From Hymenobacter puniceus (GTDB lineage: Bacteria; Bacteroidota; Bacteroidia; Cytophagales; Hymenobacteraceae), in assembly GCF_014333525.1 (NCBI RefSeq), contig NZ_JACSCX010000006.1:62001-126000 (forward strand): DNA of 64,000 bases, read 5' to 3'. The notes below the pieces were generated by a model. It saw only the letters and a list, made by a program, of their open reading frames with translations. It did no database searches and was not told the origin of the DNA. Of the stretch, positions 42,974 through 50,935 are shown one piece after another (position 1 is the stretch's first letter; every line of letters begins with the position of its first letter). Both the position numbers and the translations under genes were made by a program.

Positions 42974-43750
42974 ATGCTGCTTCACTTCCGCGAACAAGGC
43001 CAGGGCGCGCCGCTGGTTATTCTCCATGGCCTGTTTGGAACCCTCGACAACTGGCAAACGCTGGCCCGCCGCTGGGCCGACGCCGGCCACCGCGTTATTA
43101 GCGCGGATCTGCGCAACCACGGCCGTTCATTCCATAGCCCCGAACACAGCTACGAATTGATGAGCCAGGATGTGGTGACGCTGTTTGACCACCTGGGCCT
43201 GGGTGCCGACACCACCCTGATGGGCCACAGCATGGGCGGCAAGGTGGCCATGCGTTTCGCCCTCGACCACCCCGACCGCCTGGCCAGGCTCGTGGTGCTG
43301 GATATTGCCCCGCGCCTCTCCGATATGGCACACCAAGACGAGATTGTAGCGGGCCTGAATGCTGTGCCGCTACCTACTCTGGAAAACCGCCAGCAGGCCG
43401 ATGAGGCGCTGGCCCAGCACATTCGTTGGCCCGATGTGCGCCAGTTTCTGCTCAAAAACTTATATCGGCAGGAAGACAATACTTTCGCTTGGCGGCAGAA
43501 TCTGCCGGCCCTCACGCAGCACATGGCCGCCATCGGGGCCGAAATCAGCGCGCCACAGCCGTTTATGAAGCCCGCACTGTTTATTCGCGGCGGCAAGTCC
43601 GACTACATTTCTCCGGAAGACAAGCTGCACGGCATTCCGGCCTTATTCCCCAACTCGCAGGTGGAAACCGTGCTGGATGCCGGCCATTGGGTGCACGCCG
43701 AAAAGCCAGAAGAAGTGTTCCAGCTGGTAGCGGCTTTCATCGGGAGCTAA
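42974..43750 (+). CDS. Alpha/beta hydrolase (YbfF-like esterase)
   Basis: A 258-residue protein from ATG 42974. HGLFGTLDNWQTLARRW opens it, the nucleophile Ser86 is in GHSMGGK, the Asp210 is in GGKSDYISPED and the His238 in AGHWVHAEKP. The overall pattern is that of E. coli YbfF and relatives. In-frame ATG 42914 is less likely, because the upstream sequence is GC-rich and does not look coding in homologues, and gACCTTTG (one base off the -7 motif) lies between the two. Substrate unknown. It is 60 bases after the kinase gene. Confidence 0.87.
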   Translation: MLLHFREQGQGAPLVILHGLFGTLDNWQTLARRWADAGHRVISADLRNHGRSFHSPEHSYELMSQDVVTLFDHLGLGADTTLMGHSMGGKVAMRFALDHPDRLARLVVLDIAPRLSDMAHQDEIVAGLNAVPLPTLENRQQADEALAQHIRWPDVRQFLLKNLYRQEDNTFAWRQNLPALTQHMAAIGAEISAPQPFMKPALFIRGGKSDYISPEDKLHGIPALFPNSQVETVLDAGHWVHAEKPEEVFQLVAAFIGS

Positions 43751-43815
43751 GCTGCCTTGCATATTGCTCGCATTCCGGCGCGTTACTTAATTCACCCACT
43801 CAACTCAACCAGCTT

Positions 43816-44526
43816 TTGAAAACCGGCACGCTGTACCTCATCCCCACTATTCTGGCCGACGATACGGCCGCGCAGGTGTTGCCGCCTCAGGTGGCCACGC
43901 ACGTTGCGGCGCTGCGCTGCTTTCTGGTGGAAAACGCCCGTACGGCCCGCCGCTTCATCAAAAGTGTAGCACCGCAGCACATCATCGAGGAGTTGAAGAT
44001 CAGCGTCATCGATAAAGACAGCACCGAAGCCCAGATTCAGGCGGCGCTGGCGCCGGTGCTGGCGGGCCAGGATGCGGGCGTGATTTCGGAGGCCGGTTGC
44101 CCCGGCATTGCCGACCCCGGTGCCGAGCTAGCCCGCGCGGCCCATCAACTGAGAATTCGGGTGGTGCCGCTGGTGGGGCCCAGCAGCCTGCTGCTGGCGC
44201 TCATGGCTTCGGGCATGAACGGGCAGAGCTTCACGTTCCACGGCTATCTGCCCATCGAGCGGGCCCGCCGGTCGGCGGCCATCAAGCAGCTCGAGCGGCT
44301 GGCGCAGGCCCAGCACCAGACGCAGCTGTTCATCGAAACGCCCTACCGCAACATGCAGCTGCTGGACGACCTGCTCAGCCAGCTCGGCGGCAGCACCCGC
44401 CTGTGCATTGCCGCCAGCCTCACTGCCCCCAATGAGTACGTGCGCACCGATACCATAGCTGGCTGGCGCAAAGCAGGCCTGCCTGAAATCCATAAGCAGC
44501 CGGCCGTGTTTTTGATTGGGATATAG
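43816..44526 (+). CDS. RsmI-like SAM-dependent tetrapyrrole methylase-fold protein
   Basis: A 236-residue protein from TTG 43816 with reading MKTGTLYLIPTILADDTAAQ at the start (the first codon TTG read as Met). FLVENARTARRFIKSV follows, then AGQDAGVISEAGCPGIADPGA, the SAM-binding motif of the tetrapyrrole methylase fold, and GPSSLLLALMASGMNGQSF and FIETPYRNMQLLDDLL. This belongs with RsmI/YraL, which methylates the ribose of C1402 of 16S rRNA, but lacks the usual YVVATPIGNLEDIT opening, so the target is not certain. A longer frame from 43426 overlaps the hydrolase in another frame and is a shadow. Followed by palindrome copy C. Confidence 0.85.
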   Translation: MKTGTLYLIPTILADDTAAQVLPPQVATHVAALRCFLVENARTARRFIKSVAPQHIIEELKISVIDKDSTEAQIQAALAPVLAGQDAGVISEAGCPGIADPGAELARAAHQLRIRVVPLVGPSSLLLALMASGMNGQSFTFHGYLPIERARRSAAIKQLERLAQAQHQTQLFIETPYRNMQLLDDLLSQLGGSTRLCIAASLTAPNEYVRTDTIAGWRKAGLPEIHKQPAVFLIGI

Positions 44527-44538
44527 GGGGTAAATCGT

Positions 44539-44640
44539 CTGTCATCCTGAGCTTGCGAAGGACCTTATCACGCTAGAACGATTCGTTGCTACGATTGTCA
44601 TTCATACGTGGTAAGATCCTTCGCAAGCTCAGGATGGCAG
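44539..44640. repeat. Long palindromic repeat, copy C
   Basis: 34-bp arms (44539-44572 and 44607-44640) with three mismatches that can be G-U pairs, and a 34-base centre. The core tgtcatcctgagcttgcg is the same family as copies A and D. It lies between the convergent RsmI-like gene and feoB, ending five bases before the feoB stop. Confidence 0.92.
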
Positions 44641-44645
44641 ACAGT

Positions 44646-46835
44646 TTACCGCAGCACCTGGTACACCAGCAGCGAGGCCGCGTAGGCCAGGCCCGTCATG
44701 TAGAACAGCTGCAGCAGCGGCCACATCCAGCCTTTGGTTTCGCGGTAGGTAGCGGCCAGCGTGCTCATGCACTGCATGGCAAACACATAAAATACCAGCA
44801 GCGAAGCCGAGCGGGCCGGCGTGAAAAATGGCTGCCCGTTCACATCTTTTTCGGCCGCTAATTTCTGCTGTACAGTCAGTTCGTTGGCATCTTGGCCCAC
44901 ACTATAGATAGTGCTCATGGTACCTACAAATACCTCCCGCGCGGCAAAGGAAGTGAGCAGCGAGATACCAATTTTCCAGTCGAAGCCCAGCGGCCGGATG
45001 GCGGGCTCGATGAAGTGGCCGAAGTGGCCGGCGTAGGAGCTTTCCAGCTTCTGCGACGCCACCCGGCTTTCAATTTCGGCAGGCACTAAGTTCTGCGTTT
45101 GTGCAGCCGTGCGGGCCTGGGTTTCGGCCTGCTCCATGGCAGTGCCCGGCCCGTAGGAGGCCAGCACCCACAGAATCACGGAAATAGCCATAATCACCTT
45201 GCCGGCCTGAAACACGAAGGCTTTCACCTTCTCCACGATGGTCAGGCCCACGTTTTTCCAGCGCGGCCAGCGGTACACCGGAAATTCCATAATGAAGTAG
45301 CTGCGCTCAGTGGTGCGCATAAACAGCTTCATCAGCCAAGCCGAGCCTACCGCCGACACAAACCCCAGCAGATACAAGCTCATCAGGGCCACGCCGCGCA
45401 GGTTGAAGATGCCCAGCACCGGCTGGTCGGGCACTACCAGCCCAATCAGCACCGTGTACACCGGAATGCGGGCCGAGCAGCTCATGAGCGGCGTCACGAA
45501 GATGGTGATGAGCCGGTCTTTGCGGTTTTCGATGGTGCGCGCGCTCATAATAGCCGGCACAGCACAGGCCATACCCGAAATCAGGGGCACCACGCTTTTG
45601 CCGTTGAGACCGAACTTGCGCATGATGCGGTCCATCATGAACGTAACGCGGGCCATGTAGCCGGTTTCTTCCAGCACCGCAATGAAGGCAAACAGCAGCG
45701 CAATCTGCGGAATAAAGATCAGCACGCCCCCCAAACCAGCCAGCACGCCCTCCGTGAGCAGGTTGATAAGCGGCCCATCGAAATTGGTTTGAATAAGGCC
45801 ATTAATCCAGGCTACGCCCTCGTCAATCAGCTCCATGGGGTAGCTGGCCCAGGCGAATACCGCCTGAAACAGCAGAAACAACACCAGCATAAAAATCAGG
45901 TAGCCCCACACGCGGTGCGTGAGTACCTTGTCAATACGGTTGCTGTAAGGCTCGGCCCGCTCCGTACGCGTCACCGACACGGCATTCAGCAGCAGCTCGT
46001 TGATGCGGGCGTAGCGGGCAATAGTTTCCTGCGCCTGCCGCGTGGTGGGCTCGAACTGATACTTTGCTACCAGCTCGGCCACGTAGGTGCGCTGGTCGGG
46101 CGTAAGGAAGCTGATGTGGCGGCCCTGATGGGCGTAGTGCAACGCCAGGTAGTCGTTGTGCAGGTTGAAATAGTAGCGGATCTGCCGGATCATAGGCAGC
46201 AGATCCGGCTCGGGCTCGTAGAACGACACGGCCGGGGCATCCAGCTGCTGCGCCATCACAATCTTGAGGGCCGCCACCCCAATCCCTTTGCGGGCATTCA
46301 TTGGAATAACGGGCACCCCCAGTTCCTGCTGCAACTCCGCCAGATCAATGCTGATGCCGTGCTGCTCGGCTACATCCATCATGTTCAGAGCCAGCACGGC
46401 CGGCAGGCCTAAGTCGGCGAGCTGCGTGAACAGGAGCAGGTTGCGGCGCAGGTTGCTGGCGTCGGCCGTTACAATCACGAAGTCGGGGTACTGGTTCGAC
46501 GTCTGATCGTACAGTAAGTCAGTGATTACCTTCTCGTCGAGGCTCTTGGGATAGAGTGAGTAGGTGCCGGGCAAATCAATGATTTCGGCGCGGTGCTGCG
46601 GCGTCAGCTGGCTGATGCCGGTCTTGCGGTCCACGGTCACGCCGGGGAAGTTGCCTACTTTCTGGTTGAGCCCCGTCAGTTGATTGAACAGCGACGTTTT
46701 GCCGGAATTAGGGTTGCCGATCAGCGCAATGCGGGTCAGGCGGGTTTGGCCGGGCAGGAGCGTGGCAGCCGTTTCCAGCGCAGCCGCCGAGGCAGCCTGC
46801 CCGTTGGGGGCGGTTCGGATTCCGGCACTACGCAT
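44646..46835 (-). CDS. feoB: Ferrous iron transporter FeoB
   Basis: A 729-residue protein. An N-terminal G domain (GNPNSGKTS at residues 40-47, FPGVTVDRKTG, DLPGTYSLYP at 87-96, NMMDVAE) precedes a Feo-type core of about eight membrane helices with the Gate-motif GMACAVPAIMSARTIE in the middle. FeoB imports Fe2+. The N-terminal 30 residues are an Ala-rich extension. feoA lies directly upstream with an 8-base gap. Length matches the family. This pairs with haem and Fe-S genes elsewhere in the window but not in one operon. Confidence 0.97.
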   Translation of the reverse strand: MRSAGIRTAPNGQAASAAALETAATLLPGQTRLTRIALIGNPNSGKTSLFNQLTGLNQKVGNFPGVTVDRKTGISQLTPQHRAEIIDLPGTYSLYPKSLDEKVITDLLYDQTSNQYPDFVIVTADASNLRRNLLLFTQLADLGLPAVLALNMMDVAEQHGISIDLAELQQELGVPVIPMNARKGIGVAALKIVMAQQLDAPAVSFYEPEPDLLPMIRQIRYYFNLHNDYLALHYAHQGRHISFLTPDQRTYVAELVAKYQFEPTTRQAQETIARYARINELLLNAVSVTRTERAEPYSNRIDKVLTHRVWGYLIFMLVLFLLFQAVFAWASYPMELIDEGVAWINGLIQTNFDGPLINLLTEGVLAGLGGVLIFIPQIALLFAFIAVLEETGYMARVTFMMDRIMRKFGLNGKSVVPLISGMACAVPAIMSARTIENRKDRLITIFVTPLMSCSARIPVYTVLIGLVVPDQPVLGIFNLRGVALMSLYLLGFVSAVGSAWLMKLFMRTTERSYFIMEFPVYRWPRWKNVGLTIVEKVKAFVFQAGKVIMAISVILWVLASYGPGTAMEQAETQARTAAQTQNLVPAEIESRVASQKLESSYAGHFGHFIEPAIRPLGFDWKIGISLLTSFAAREVFVGTMSTIYSVGQDANELTVQQKLAAEKDVNGQPFFTPARSASLLVFYVFAMQCMSTLAATYRETKGWMWPLLQLFYMTGLAYAASLLVYQVLR

Positions 46836-46843
46836 ATAACTGG

Positions 46844-47119
46844 CTATTCTTTCAGCAAAATAGTAGCCGCCTCACTCACCCGCAGCGACAATGTGTAGTC
46901 GGCCGCTTCGCCTACCACCAGCGTGATGGGGCAGCCTAGGGGAGCCCGGCTGTTGAGGCGCACCTGCGTGCCCGGGATGCAGCCCATTTCCAATAGCTTC
47001 AGGGCCATTTCGGGATCCTTGAGGCAGCAGATAGTGCCACTCTCGCCCAGCCGCAGGTCTTTCACGCTCCGCTGAGGAGAAACGGGAGCAGTGGAAACGG
47101 GGGCAGGAGCAGTGGACAT
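46844..47119 (-). CDS. feoA: FeoA family protein
   Basis: A 91-residue SH3-like FeoA: RSVKDLRLGESGTICCLKDP and KLLEMGCIPGTQVRLNSRAP, then DYTLSLRVSEAATILL. FeoA is a small cytoplasmic partner that supports FeoB. From ATG 47119 a short Ala/Pro tail precedes the domain; an in-frame ATG at 47197 lies upstream of a strong promoter (47150-47180) and is excluded. It is transcribed with feoB. Confidence 0.93.
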   Translation of the reverse strand: MSTAPAPVSTAPVSPQRSVKDLRLGESGTICCLKDPEMALKLLEMGCIPGTQVRLNSRAPLGCPITLVVGEAADYTLSLRVSEAATILLKE

Positions 47120-47149
47120 AGGAGCGGAGTTATTTAGACTTGCTTTAAA

Positions 47150-47180
47150 CAAAGGTACTACCCATTTATGTTTCGGCCAA
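47150..47180 (-). promoter_or_regulatory. Promoter of feoAB
   Basis: Minus-strand TTG at 47180-47178, 20 bases of spacer, and TACCTTTG at 47157-47150: the full Bacteroidota layout. The predicted transcript start, near 47143, gives a leader of about 24 bases. No clear Fur box was found. Confidence 0.7.
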
Positions 47181-47334
47181 CAGCACCTGTTATCCACTAT
47201 GTTTCCGTGGCCCTACGCATCCATAGTATCAATCTGAAATAAAGCGCCTTGTATAAGGCTAGCACTATTCCTTTTCGCAATTGCATCTTTAGGAATATTT
47301 AAAGACGGCATGATGGGAATTGGTTTTATCATTT

Positions 47335-47342
47335 TAATTTTG
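47335..47342 (+). promoter_or_regulatory. Candidate -7 element for the CarboxypepD_reg-like gene
   Basis: TAATTTTG matches TAnnTTTG, 25 bases before ATG 47368. A TTG lies only 12 bases further upstream, which is short for a -33 element. Confidence 0.5.
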
Positions 47343-47367
47343 GCATACAACACTATTCTGCCAAACC

Positions 47368-48267
47368 ATGCTTCAACGCTTACTCGCTTTTTTTACCCTT
47401 TTGCTGTTGTTCCCGGCGCTGGGCATGGCCCAGGAGAACCGTTTGTCGGGTCGCATCGTCGACTCCAAAACCAAGGAACCGATTCCGTTTGCGTCTATCG
47501 GACTGAAAGAGGAACAAACCGGCGCTCTGACCAACGAGTATGGCTTTTTTCAGATGGCAACGCCGGAGAAAAGTGCCGTCGACTCCATTATTGTGCTGGC
47601 TTTAGGCTATAAGCGGATGGCCGTGGCCGTGAAGCGGGGTGTATCGCAGACCGACCTGATTATTGAAGTGCCCAAGCGCGTCATCGAACTCAGCAACGTA
47701 ACGGTTAAAGGCGGCAAGATCAAGGATCTGGCTTTGGGCTCGAAGTCGAGCACGCCGGGCGAGGGCATGATCCAGGGCATGCCGGGCAGCCAGTATGCCT
47801 TCTTTGTGAAGAATGACAAAGGCAAAACGCTCGGCAACGTTCGCTCGGTGTCGTTCTATATCGGCGAAAATGGCTTTCCCCGCGAGCCATTCCGCGTACG
47901 CCTTTACAAGGCCGACGGCAACTACAACTCGCCCAACACCGATCTGCTCACCGAAAACGTAGTGGTTTCGGCCCCGAAAGGCGGCGCGTGGTACACCGTT
48001 GACTTGAACCAGTACAATATTGAGGCGCCCAAAGAAGGCTTCTTCGTAGCAATGGAGTGGATTGTGAGCGGCGACAAGTTCTATACCACCAACTTCATGG
48101 ACACCTACACGCCCTACGGCCAGATCATGCGCCCTACCTTCGAGTTCAAGGAAAGCCGTACCTGGAGCTACACCATGGGCAAAGGCTGGAGCCTGCTCAC
48201 GCTTTCCAGCAACGGCCAGCGCTACAACGCCATGATCAAGGCGGAGGTAGACCAGATCAAAGACTAA
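47368..48267 (+). CDS. Secreted protein with CarboxypepD_reg-like domain
   Basis: A 299-residue protein with a signal peptide (MLQRLLAFFTLLLLFPALGMAQ) and a beta-sandwich CarboxypepD_reg-like domain at about 25-110 (RLSGRIVDSKTKEPIPFASI, TNEYGFFQMATPEKSAVD, SIIVLALGYK). The rest, about 190 residues, is of unknown function, with SVSFYIGENGFPREPFRVRL and a C-terminal YNAMIKAEVDQIKD. In TonB-dependent receptors this domain sits before the barrel; here it is alone and may be surface-exposed or periplasmic. It is convergent with the OmpA gene across a structured intergenic region. Confidence 0.85.
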   Translation: MLQRLLAFFTLLLLFPALGMAQENRLSGRIVDSKTKEPIPFASIGLKEEQTGALTNEYGFFQMATPEKSAVDSIIVLALGYKRMAVAVKRGVSQTDLIIEVPKRVIELSNVTVKGGKIKDLALGSKSSTPGEGMIQGMPGSQYAFFVKNDKGKTLGNVRSVSFYIGENGFPREPFRVRLYKADGNYNSPNTDLLTENVVVSAPKGGAWYTVDLNQYNIEAPKEGFFVAMEWIVSGDKFYTTNFMDTYTPYGQIMRPTFEFKESRTWSYTMGKGWSLLTLSSNGQRYNAMIKAEVDQIKD

Positions 48268-48452
48268 TCACGGATTCTGTCGGATTATCCGGATTTCACG
48301 GATTTCGTGAACGGTGCTAACTGGCCTTCTTTGGCGATACCCAAAAAGCGCAACACCACAAAGAAAAGAGGCTTGCCAATCGGCAAGCCTCTTTTCTTTG
48401 TAATCGACTACAAAATCCGTGAAATCCGGATAATCCGACAGAATCCGTGATT
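48266..48452. repeat. Perfect 40-bp inverted repeats spanning the whole intergenic region
   Basis: Left arm 48266-48305 and right arm 48413-48452 are exact reverse complements and include the last bases of both convergent stop codons. The arms contain repeated words like ccggatttcacggattt. Between them lies a separate terminator hairpin. Confidence 0.97.
48358..48401. terminator. Bidirectional terminator inside the 40-bp repeats
   Basis: A 20-bp perfect stem (48358-48377 with 48382-48401), 4-base loop, with A- and T-rich arms on both sides. Confidence 0.9.
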
Positions 48453-49072
48453 TACTTGATGACGGCAATTTCCACGCGGCGGTTTTCCTGGCGGCCTTCG
48501 GCGGTGGCGTTGGTAGCTACCGGAGCAGCTTCGCCCATAGGCTCAATGCTGACACGCGTGTCGCCCATACCGCCGTTCATCGACAGCCACTTCTTCACCG
48601 CTTCGGCCCGCTTGGCGCTTAGCTCTTTATTGTAGCTTTTGTCGCCGCGTGAGTCAGCGAAGCCCATTACGCGCACCTGGCTTTTGCCGTAGCGGCGGCC
48701 GATAGAGGCAGCAATTTCCGACAGGGCGCGGGTGGCCGTAGGCTTGATTTCAGCCTTATCCGTATCGAAAAGCACTTTTTCCTCTAATCCGTACACAATA
48801 AATTGCTCGTTGCCACGCACTGAAACTTCGGGCAGGTCAATTTCTTCGTAGGTTTCGTTAGCCAGTTGGGCTTTGGTCATGTCCCAGGCGGCATCGGCAG
48901 CAGTAGTGGCACTAGCTCCGGCATCGGCAGCCGTAGCACCGATGCGAGCCACTACGGCCGTATCGGTGGTAGCCTCCGAAAGCTGGTCTTTTTCTTCGGG
49001 CTTCTTGAGGTCATTGCAGGCTGAAGCCAGCAACGCAGTGGCTGCCAATGCAGACAGTAAAGTCTTTTTCAT
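48452..49072 (-). CDS. OmpA-family peptidoglycan-binding lipoprotein
   Basis: A 206-residue protein from ATG 49072. The lipoprotein signal ends LLASAC (Cys at about 18), an Ala/Thr-rich spacer follows, then the OmpA-like C-terminal domain (about 95-205): EEKVLFDTDKAEIKPTATRA, RVMGFADSRGDKSYNKELS and SAKRAEAVKKWL. This domain binds peptidoglycan and ties the outer membrane to the wall. The N-terminal barrel of full OmpA is absent, so it resembles Pal. An in-frame ATG at 49240 is out of place for a lipoprotein. Convergent with the gene at 47368. Confidence 0.93.
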   Translation of the reverse strand: MKKTLLSALAATALLASACNDLKKPEEKDQLSEATTDTAVVARIGATAADAGASATTAADAAWDMTKAQLANETYEEIDLPEVSVRGNEQFIVYGLEEKVLFDTDKAEIKPTATRALSEIAASIGRRYGKSQVRVMGFADSRGDKSYNKELSAKRAEAVKKWLSMNGGMGDTRVSIEPMGEAAPVATNATAEGRQENRRVEIAVIK

Positions 49073-49143
49073 GGAACTGGGAGAGTTGGAGTAGTAAGTG
49101 GATTGTGGGGCGGAAGGTACCAAACTTCCGGTTTCCGCTGGTG

Positions 49144-50535
49144 CTACTTGCCAGCTGTGTGCGCTACAATCCAGGCTCTGATGGTTTCCTGCGCTACCGG
49201 CGAGAAGGTTTCGCGGGGTTGGCCATTCACTATTGGCCACTCAGCAGGGTCCGGCTGAAACAGGTGGTTGACGCCTGGCAGCTTCTTGCTGGTTACGTCG
49301 CGGTTGGCTTTTAGCGCTTTTGCCAGGGCGCCCATATTCTGGTCTGCGGCCACATAGAGGTCGGCTGTGCCATTGAGCAACAACACCGGACATTTCACCT
49401 CCGCCATTCGCTCCAACGGATTAAAAGCCAAGAAATACCGGTACCGAACTGACGTCAGTTCGGCAGCGCTAGCCTGAGCAGACTCTGCGTCGAGGGCGGC
49501 GTTGTTCTGACGCAGCATGTTGGCCACAATAGCGCGAGCCTGCGCGTTATCAGGAGTCTGTCGAATAATTTCCAGCATGGCTTCCTGGCGCTTGGTTGCA
49601 GCTTGCACCTGCGCCGCGTCGGTGCCCAGGGAGCGAAGCAACGCTAGCTGCTGCTGCACAGCCAATATATTGCCCGGTACGCCATAGCCAGCCAACGACA
49701 CCACAAAAGCCGGGGGTAGTGGCTGGGTTGCCGACAACAAGGCGACGTTGGCACCTTCGCCGTGTCCGATAACTCCAATCTGCGACAGGTTGACTTCGGG
49801 CCGCGTACGCAAATAATTTAAGCCCGCCTGCACGTCGCTGACCAGCGCCAGCGTGGTAGCCACGGCATAATCGCCGGTGGAGTTGCCTATGCCGCGGTCA
49901 TCGAAGCGCAGTACCGCAATACCACGGCGGGTCAGGTAATCAGCCAGGGAGCCCAGCAGCTGATACTCCCCTACCGTTGCGTCGCGGTTGTGTGGCCCGG
50001 CATCCGACACCAGTACTACCGCCGGAAACGGGCCCGGACCTGCCGGCACGGTGAGCATGCCACCCAGGCGCAGATTTATGGTCACATTGGAGTACGCTAC
50101 TTCCTCTTCGCGGTAGGGAGGTGTGAGGCGGGCCTTGGGGGCCGTGCTGATAGCCGGCGCGACATAGGACAGGGTGAGGGGCACCTGAAATCCAGGCTGT
50201 TGCCAGGTACCTTCCACTTGCTTGCCTTCTGCTACCACTCGCCCGATAAAACGGCTTCCTGCCTCCTCGGCCACAAAAATGACTGTGTCGCCGCGGACAT
50301 CTACTTTTACCGCCATGCGGCTCACTTTCTGCAGCGGTACGTCCAGGGTGGCAAAATAGGATCCATCTGTGAGGCTGATCAAACGAAAAATCACCTCCAA
50401 CTGGCCTCCCGGCATTTTAAGCGGCCCTTTCCATAACCCGTCGAGGCTGGGAGCTGCAATGGCAGAGCTGGCTGCCACCCACAAAGTAAGGAGCAGCCAA
50501 CAACGCAGTAGCATAGCGTAGAAAGCAGTTTTCAT
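49144..50535 (-). CDS. Secreted alpha/beta hydrolase (second of two tandem paralogues)
   Basis: A 463-residue protein from ATG 50535 with a signal peptide (LLTLWVAASSAIAAPSLDGLW at about 10-30). The N-terminal 120 residues form a beta-rich domain (WKGPLKMPGGQLEVIFRL to GTWQQPGF). The hydrolase core has LVSDAGPHNRDATVGEY, the nucleophile in IGVIGHGEGANVALL with a Gly-His-Gly-Glu-Gly context in place of GxSxG, LLLNGTADLYVAADQN for the Asp and LPGVNHLF for the His. The same GHGEG is in the paralogue at 50936. See the separate finding. In-frame ATG 50514 is an alternative start. Periplasmic or secreted; substrate unknown. Confidence 0.86.
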   Translation of the reverse strand: MKTAFYAMLLRCWLLLTLWVAASSAIAAPSLDGLWKGPLKMPGGQLEVIFRLISLTDGSYFATLDVPLQKVSRMAVKVDVRGDTVIFVAEEAGSRFIGRVVAEGKQVEGTWQQPGFQVPLTLSYVAPAISTAPKARLTPPYREEEVAYSNVTINLRLGGMLTVPAGPGPFPAVVLVSDAGPHNRDATVGEYQLLGSLADYLTRRGIAVLRFDDRGIGNSTGDYAVATTLALVSDVQAGLNYLRTRPEVNLSQIGVIGHGEGANVALLSATQPLPPAFVVSLAGYGVPGNILAVQQQLALLRSLGTDAAQVQAATKRQEAMLEIIRQTPDNAQARAIVANMLRQNNAALDAESAQASAAELTSVRYRYFLAFNPLERMAEVKCPVLLLNGTADLYVAADQNMGALAKALKANRDVTSKKLPGVNHLFQPDPAEWPIVNGQPRETFSPVAQETIRAWIVAHTAGK

Positions 50536-50935
50536 GACTGAAAGATAAAAAGCACCAACAGGCCAGAAACGACCAATCAACACTACGGCAACTAAAGCCA
50601 ATGCTTGTTTTTTCGCAAGATAATTACATCCTGAGCTTTTGGTACCGGCACAAGTGGTACTCTTACGACTTCAGTTTGTGCCAATGTGCACCGCGCACAA
50701 CATCCCGATGGCGAATTGCGGGTTGGCATCGAAAGTAAGAGCCTGTGTGAAATTCAATGAAAACGTCGATTCTGCCCTGCCGGGTTTATCGAAGCAGGAC
50801 GCTCTTTTCAAATTCGCCAATACACTCTACGCCTGATAGCCGCACACCAAAAGAGCCGAAGCATGGTGCCTCGGCTCTTTTGGTGTGCGGTGGAAAATTA
50901 GTTGTGCAGCTGTCTGTTTGCAGCAGACGCTACAG
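50536..50935. other. Intergenic region between the two tandem hydrolases
   Basis: A 400-base stretch without a convincing gene. It holds a 20-bp-stem hairpin at 50840-50890 (see next entry) and no TAnnTTTG match before the gene at 50535. The open reading frame at 50639-50836 has no recognisable motif and is not supported. Confidence 0.6.
50840..50890. terminator. Bidirectional hairpin, 20-bp stem
   Basis: Perfect arms 50840-50859 and 50871-50890 with an 11-base loop; A4 and T4 runs are inside the stem. It lies 46 bases beyond the stop of the first hydrolase. Confidence 0.8.

Noticed and set aside
43426..43815. A long N-terminal extension of the RsmI-like gene
   Set aside because: It overlaps the alpha/beta hydrolase in another frame; homologues begin at KTGTLYLIPT, which needs TTG 43816.
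45099..46412. A 437-residue plus-strand frame opposite feoB
   Set aside because: Antisense shadow with His/Arg/Gln-rich composition; FeoB in the other strand has all motifs.
50639..50836. A 65-residue frame in the gap between the two hydrolases
   Set aside because: No motif and no promoter or family resemblance; the region is better explained as untranslated.
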